Below are positions 20,301 to 24,469 of a DNA stretch of 24,469 nucleotides, in pieces (the first letter of the stretch is position 1; each line of letters starts with the position of its first letter). The stretch covers positions 1 through 24,469 of the forward strand of contig JADGIZ010000124.1 in the NCBI GenBank assembly GCA_027604665.1, read 5' to 3'. The translations under genes were made by a program, and so were the position numbers. This DNA is from Polyrhizophydium stewartii (Eukaryota; Chytridiomycota; Chytridiomycetes; Rhizophydiales). Under the pieces are notes generated by a model, which saw only the letters and a list, made by a program, of their open reading frames with translations, ran no database searches and was not told the DNA's origin.

Positions 20301-23114
20301 AGCATCGGGTCGTTGTCGCGCGACAAGCGCTCGTAGATCATGCTGTCGGCGCCTTTGCACAAAAGAACAATCTCGCCCTCGGGTCTGCGCGCAATGACGC
20401 TCATGCGCTTGCGGTCCGAGTTGAACTCGATGATGTTGAGGATCGTGTACGTGCGAGCAAGACCAAGCACGTCGACCTCGACCGTGTTCTCGACGCGGCG
20501 CAGGCATGCAAATCCCATGTCTTTTGCGGCGCTGACGAGAGCCGCCTCGTCGGGCGACTGCGCGTTGTACACAATCTTGTTGGGGTCGGATTTGTCGGGC
20601 TTCTCGATCAGCACGGTATGGCAGATGGCCAACAGGGTGAAGAACTCTCTGATCTTGCGTGCCTGCTGGCTCGAGTCCTGCAGGTGCTTGACAATGCGCG
20701 CATCGACAAACGCGAGCTTGGTCGATACGTACTTTGTGTCAAAGAGCTCGGCCATAAGCTTGCGCATGGCTTCGATTTCCTTGTCGTATTTCTCCCGAGC
20801 GGCGGTGCTCTCTTGCGGCTTGATATCGCCGTTGCTGTCGGGCTGCGGCTCAGCCGTGACGCCGTAGACGATTCCGTTGATGGACGCACGGCGAAACTCC
20901 ATGGTGTTGCTTGTTAGAGTGCCCGTCTTGTCGGAAAAGATATATTCGATTTGTCCTGTTGTTATGGGTGCAGTTCAGCGGCAAGGACACAACATCGCAA
21001 CGTCCGAGACTCGCGCTCACCGAGGTCGTCGCAAAGATTCCACGACTGGGGAGTGGCGGACTTGCCACTATCTGGATCGACCATATCCTCGTCCAAATTG
21101 ATCATGAACGACTGATCAGAGTGTCAATGCCGGGCATGCGCGAGAGCCGACAGGCTCTGGAGGCGCAGGTTCACCTGGAACGTTTTGGTGACATCGAGGC
21201 TGATGTACAGCGCAATCGGGATGATGTTCTGAAAGATGATCATGCATCGGAAAAACGTGAGAATGCCCGCCCAGAAAGGATCCTCGATGTTTTCTTGTGT
21301 TGTTCCCGCGAACGGCGGGACCTCGAACTGGAAAGAGCGTGCATAGAGTGCCGAAATAAGCGCACATGTCAGGCAAAGGCCGGCGAGGATGACAAAGTTG
21401 AGTAGAATCTAAATCGATCATCGGAGATTGTCAGACGCGAGCGTTGTAAAAGCCTTAACGGCGTGACGTCACGCCAGAGATCCACCTGCGGATTGATTTG
21501 GCGGTCCACGCGGCTACGCTTGGACGGTGTGGCACCCGAGTTGAGCATGATCTTGGTGTCCGCGCCAGTGTAAAGCACGATGCCAATGACCCACTGCGTG
21601 TTGCGGACAACGCAGCCGCGCAGGATCACGTTGCTGGTCGACAGCGGGATAATGTGTCTGTTTGCGCGTGTGTCTGGAACGCCGTCTTTGGGGCGTATAG
21701 CCATGGTGCCGGTGTATGTGTACAGGTTTGCGTTTGGTGGCTCCGAGTCAATGTGGCACCGGACGGCCCGGCAGTCGGCCGGCGTGCGGACGTGACGCAA
21801 ATCGGAAATGCCTCGCTTAACCTTGAGGTTTGTTTCACCATCGAGGTTCTTTGTCTCGATGTAGCACAAGGAGTCCTGCTCGCTGGTTGAGACAATGACA
21901 ATGTCGGCGGGAATGTTGTCGTTGTTGCGCAGAAACACGTAATCGCCGACTGGGCCGCCAATACCAGGCATAGCAAGCAGGTCAGCAGCGCGAGCTACGC
22001 AACAGCATATGCAGACACTCAAAATATCGGATCACCTTTAACATTCTCCCACTTATCCAGCTGCCACGGCTCTGCTTCTTGCTGTCCTCCCTTTTGTTTT
22101 GCATCGTGGGCGGTTTGCATGCCGCGCTGGTGATGGGGCTTGATGCGCTTGTCGGCGTGTTCGTGGTCCTTTGACGAGCTCAGCGTGCTCGGATTACTTG
22201 GCGATGATCCATCTGATGCGCCATGCCCTGGCGATGTCTCTGGATGAAGCTTTCTGTCGTTCTCTGCGTACCCAGCATGCATCTTTGGTCCGTCTAGAGT
22301 ATTTGTGCTTGCAGCGAGCTGGTCATCCGAGATGTACTCGTGGGCAAAGATGTGGGTCGGATACGATGTGGCCATGACGTTGCGGTTCTGGCTTTGCGGC
22401 GTGCCAGAGAGCACCTGCACGACGTAGATCAGGGCAAAGAAAGCGCTCCGCACGCCGCGAGAGATACTGCGCTGGATGAACTTGAAAAAGTCGATGACGG
22501 CTCGCTGCATGGAGCGGCGAGGAACGACAAAGTTTGTGTTTGTCCAGTTGCCGAGCACGTACGTGTACGACTTGTTGATGCTGTCGTCGGACTCGTGGCG
22601 CTTCCAGTCCTCAAAGGCGTCCTGTTTTACGTTTTGACGCGGCGCAATATCAGCAGCCATCACCACACAACAACAGCAGCCGCCGCGATGCGACAGAGAC
22701 GCGCGGCAGGTTCGTGCGAACCTTGACGGCCGTTGCGCAGACAATGATGATGATTGGTGCTGCCGTGACAAAGACGTCGACCTCCTTGAACTCGTTGAAG
22801 CACTGGAGAACGACGAGCATGAGGAAGTAGAAGTTGGCGATGCCGCGGAACTGCTCAAAGATGTTCTTTGGAAGGAAGGTCACAAGGGTGTATTTGCTAG
22901 TGCGGATCTTATTCGTCTTGTAGGACAGGAACGGCTTGCCCGTGATATCGTCCTTGAAGCTGGCGTCGATGGGGACGTTGACAAAGATGCGACGCTTGCA
23001 TGCCGATGCGTTTGAGCTTCGGCGGATGGGCTCGAAGCCGGGCGACTGGGGCGAGTGAGGCTCCTCGCGCGTGAGGTCGATGTTGGAGCGCGAGCCGAGC
23101 CAGTTCGCGGGCAT
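17312..23114 (-). CDS. P4-type phospholipid-translocating ATPase (flippase, Dnf-like) with His-rich C-tail
   Basis: Moves phospholipids from the outer to the cytosolic leaflet, normally with a Cdc50-type partner, at the plasma or Golgi/endosome membrane. Exons in transcript order: 23114-22722, 22621-22036, 21949-21486, 21408-21175, 21111-21021, 20955-20257, 20197-19950, 19886-19557, 19489-17312; 1740 codons plus stop. N-terminal [16 protein letters not shown] precedes M1-M2 (about residues 70-131). LDGETNLK is the actuator loop, [12 protein letters not shown] is M4 with the P4-type uncharged centre, and [16 protein letters not shown] carries the phosphorylated Asp. [11 protein letters not shown] and [12 protein letters not shown] lie in the nucleotide/P domains and [14 protein letters not shown] in the hinge. 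M5-M10 follow, ending near FMPTDTDI. The C-tail of about 400 residues holds GFAFSHDSG and a 47-residue His-rich run. ATG 23114 is the first after an in-frame stop. Length is somewhat above yeast Dnf proteins, through an insertion after M2 and the long tail. Confidence 0.94.
17564..17704 (-). repeat. His-Gly/His-Ala repeat in the flippase C-terminal tail
   Basis: Forty-seven residues containing 21 histidines, alternating with Gly, Ala or Ser (units such as HGHGHSHG). The DNA is a degenerate 6-base repeat of GTG(G/C)CC/CAT type on the plus strand. Such runs bind zinc, nickel or copper in other proteins; here that is inference. It lies in the soluble tail, about 80 residues before the end. Confidence 0.85.
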
Positions 23115-23832
23115 GGCTGTGGATGCGGTCTCGGCAGTGACTGTTGTTGCGGTGGCGTCTGCGGCGACAGCTTTGACAGCGGCGGCGTCGGCGGCGTCGG
23201 CGGCGTCGGCAGCGCTCTGTGGTCAACTCCGCGGGACAGATGCAGATGCAGACGCGACGGCATCGCAGCAGACGCGGCGCGAGAAACCTGAGGCCGCGCC
23301 GGGCGAGCGCTTTGCAAGGACAAGCACACCCGACTGGCGCTCGCCGCGCGCCGCGCGCAGCCCGAGAGCGAGGCGACCGGCGGCCAGGTGCGGGGCTGCC
23401 GGCGGCCGCCAGACGGCTGTGCAACATGGCGGGATTTCTCCGCGACAGGGCGGCATTGGCGGCCGCCGCGAGGCCATCCACGGATCGCGGCGGCGCGGAT
23501 CGGCGCACGATGACGCGGCCCGTCGGCCGCCACGGCAGAGGGCGGCCGGGCGCGCGGCCGGGGTGTGCTCCCGCGGGGGACGCTCTGCGGGCGGGCAGGG
23601 CTCACGGCAGGGATCTGCGGACGGATGAATGACATGCGCGGCGGCGGGTGCCGGCGATTGGCCGGGGCAAGCGTTTGTGCGGCGGCCGACGGGACCCTGC
23701 GGCCGGCGCCGGCGCCGTGGCCGCGGCCGTGGCAGCACGGCAGATCGGGCGTGGGCGATCGGCCATCAGGGCCGCCCGCCCGCTCGAGGGCGTCAAAAGC
23801 CGGCGCAGCGCCGCCGCTGACGATTCTCGAAT
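23115..23832. promoter_or_regulatory. Divergent intergenic region upstream of the flippase and the right-edge gene
   Basis: Very GC-rich, about 720 bases, between the flippase start (minus strand) and a plus-strand start at 23833. It should hold both promoters. I see no clear TATA or CCAAT element. Just upstream of the flippase ATG the frame is open without an ATG back to a stop near 23222 and would read as an Ala-Asp-rich peptide. Long open frames on both strands from 23200 to 23870 are Arg/Pro-rich and are composition artefacts as far as I can tell. Confidence 0.4.
23181..23207 (+). repeat. Three perfect copies of a 9-base GC-rich repeat
   Basis: The unit GGCGGCGTC occurs three times in direct tandem, followed by a partial degenerate copy. 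It lies about 70 to 90 bases upstream of the flippase start codon, inside its presumed 5' UTR or promoter. Confidence 0.85.
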
Positions 23833-24469
23833 ATGCACGGCGCGAACTCAACGGCGATGGCGACAACACCGGCGGCCGTCGCGGCCGCGATAGGCGGCGC
23901 CCGCGCGTTGGCGCTCGCCTTCTCCATCGGCTCGTGGCTCTTCATGGTCTTCTTCCTCGTTGCGGGGCCCATCATCACGTACGTGCCCCTCGGCCGCCTC
24001 ACCCTCCCCAGAGGCCGCCGGCCGCCCGCTCGGCTCGACTGGCCCTCTCCGCGCGCACGAGGCAGGCTACATTCGCCTCGCCTCGCCTGCGCCGTGCATC
24101 AGCGGCACGCCGCGGCCGGCGCCCGGCGCAATGGCTCCCGCGCCGCAGCCTGCGGCCCGTGGGGTCCCTCCTCGGCCCCTGCTGCTGCTCCTCAAGGTCG
24201 CTCGCAGCGCCGCGGCAGCCGGACGTGGGCTGCCCTTCGAACAAGGCCGGCGTGCAGCTCTTACGGCCTTGAGGAGCCGCACCTCCTCCGCTGGCGAGGA
24301 GCGGCCCGAGCTGCCGCAGCTGGCTGGTGCCCTGGCGCAGCGCTGCCGGGCCGGCTGCGGCCGCCGCCCGCGCGCCGCCGTGGCGGCCTCGCCGTGCCGC
24401 GCCGAGGCGAGCGCCTCCGCCCCCGCCGGCGCGTCGGCCAGATGGGGCTGCCAACAAACCCGTGTGCGC
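23833..24469 (+). CDS. 5' part of an unidentified gene with an N-terminal membrane segment (runs off the window)
   Basis: I do not recognise this gene. ATG 23833 (or ATG 23857) opens a frame with an Ala-rich lead, then a strongly hydrophobic stretch (SIGSWLFMVFFLVAGPII, about 23923-23976). This would serve as a signal anchor or first transmembrane helix. The phases then become uncertain: a good donor, GTACGT, sits at 23979, so the first exon is probably 23833-23978. Beyond it all frames are GC-rich, and two stay open to the edge. One, from about 24059, reads EAGYIRLASPAP and may be a second exon after the acceptor near 24058. Composition alone could keep these frames open. The start is the best-supported part. 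Confidence 0.35.
   Translation, partial: MHGANSTAMATTPAAVAAAIGGARALALAFSIGSWLFMVFFLVAGPIITYVPLGRLTLPRGRRPPARLDWPSPRARGRLHSPRLACAVHQRHAAAGARRNGSRAAACGPWGPSSAPAAAPQGRSQRRGSRTWAALRTRPACSSYGLEEPHLLRWRGAARAAAAGWCPGAALPGRLRPPPARRRGGLAVPRRGERLRPRRRVGQMGLPTNPCA

Noticed and set aside
23565..24272. A 235-codon plus-strand frame as a gene
   Set aside because: It is made almost entirely of Arg, Pro, Gly, Ala and Ser, has no domain, and conflicts with the frame that carries the hydrophobic helix after 23833.
1..24469. tRNA, rRNA, CRISPR arrays, insertion sequences or viral genes
   Set aside because: No T-loop motif with matching stems, no spaced direct repeats, no transposase or integrase motifs, and no viral hallmark protein were seen. 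GGTTCAGACC near 1275 looks T-loop-like but lies inside the second C2 exon.

Overview
The window is nuclear DNA from an intron-dense, GC-rich eukaryote. Almost every gene is broken by short spliceosomal introns, mostly 50 to 120 nt. Donors are often GTGCGT, GTGAGT or GTACGT, and a CTGAC-type branch site usually lies shortly before the acceptor. Five gene models were rebuilt by joining exons that carry recognisable protein families. In each model the summed exon length is an exact multiple of three. A fungal-type flippase and a single cysteinyl-tRNA synthetase gene point to an early-diverging (chytrid-like) fungus or a related protist. The phospholipase C and the beta-galactosidase-like protein resemble plant-type family members instead. 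The lineage is inference, not proof.

Layout: 1-430 is C-rich and holds no exon I can prove. 431-6302 (+) is a large Ras GTPase-activating protein with order C2, C2, C1, RasGAP, long disordered linker, three LIM domains; its 5' end is missing. 6303-7097 is intergenic with poly(A)-like signals and one unexplained open stretch. 7098-8707 (-) is a secreted phosphoesterase of the phospholipase C family. 8708-9823 is the gap between two divergent genes. 9824-12743 (+) is a plant-type GH35 beta-galactosidase homologue whose catalytic residues are replaced. 12744-13780 lies between convergent genes and has no assigned gene. 13781-17076 (-) is cysteinyl-tRNA synthetase in 14 exons, preceded by an in-frame, AUG-less extension that looks like a mitochondrial presequence. 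17312-23114 (-) is a P4-type phospholipid flippase with a histidine-rich tail. 23115-23832 separates it from a partial, unidentified membrane-protein gene at 23833 that runs off the right edge.

The genes do not form a single pathway. Two neighbours, the phospholipase and the GH35 homologue, are both predicted secretory-pathway proteins and share a 1.1 kb head-to-head region. The flippase and the tRNA synthetase are head-to-tail with only 235 bp between stop and first AUG. The items most worth checking are the GH35 pseudoenzyme, the RasGAP-LIM fusion, the AUG-less presequence and the His-rich flippase tail.
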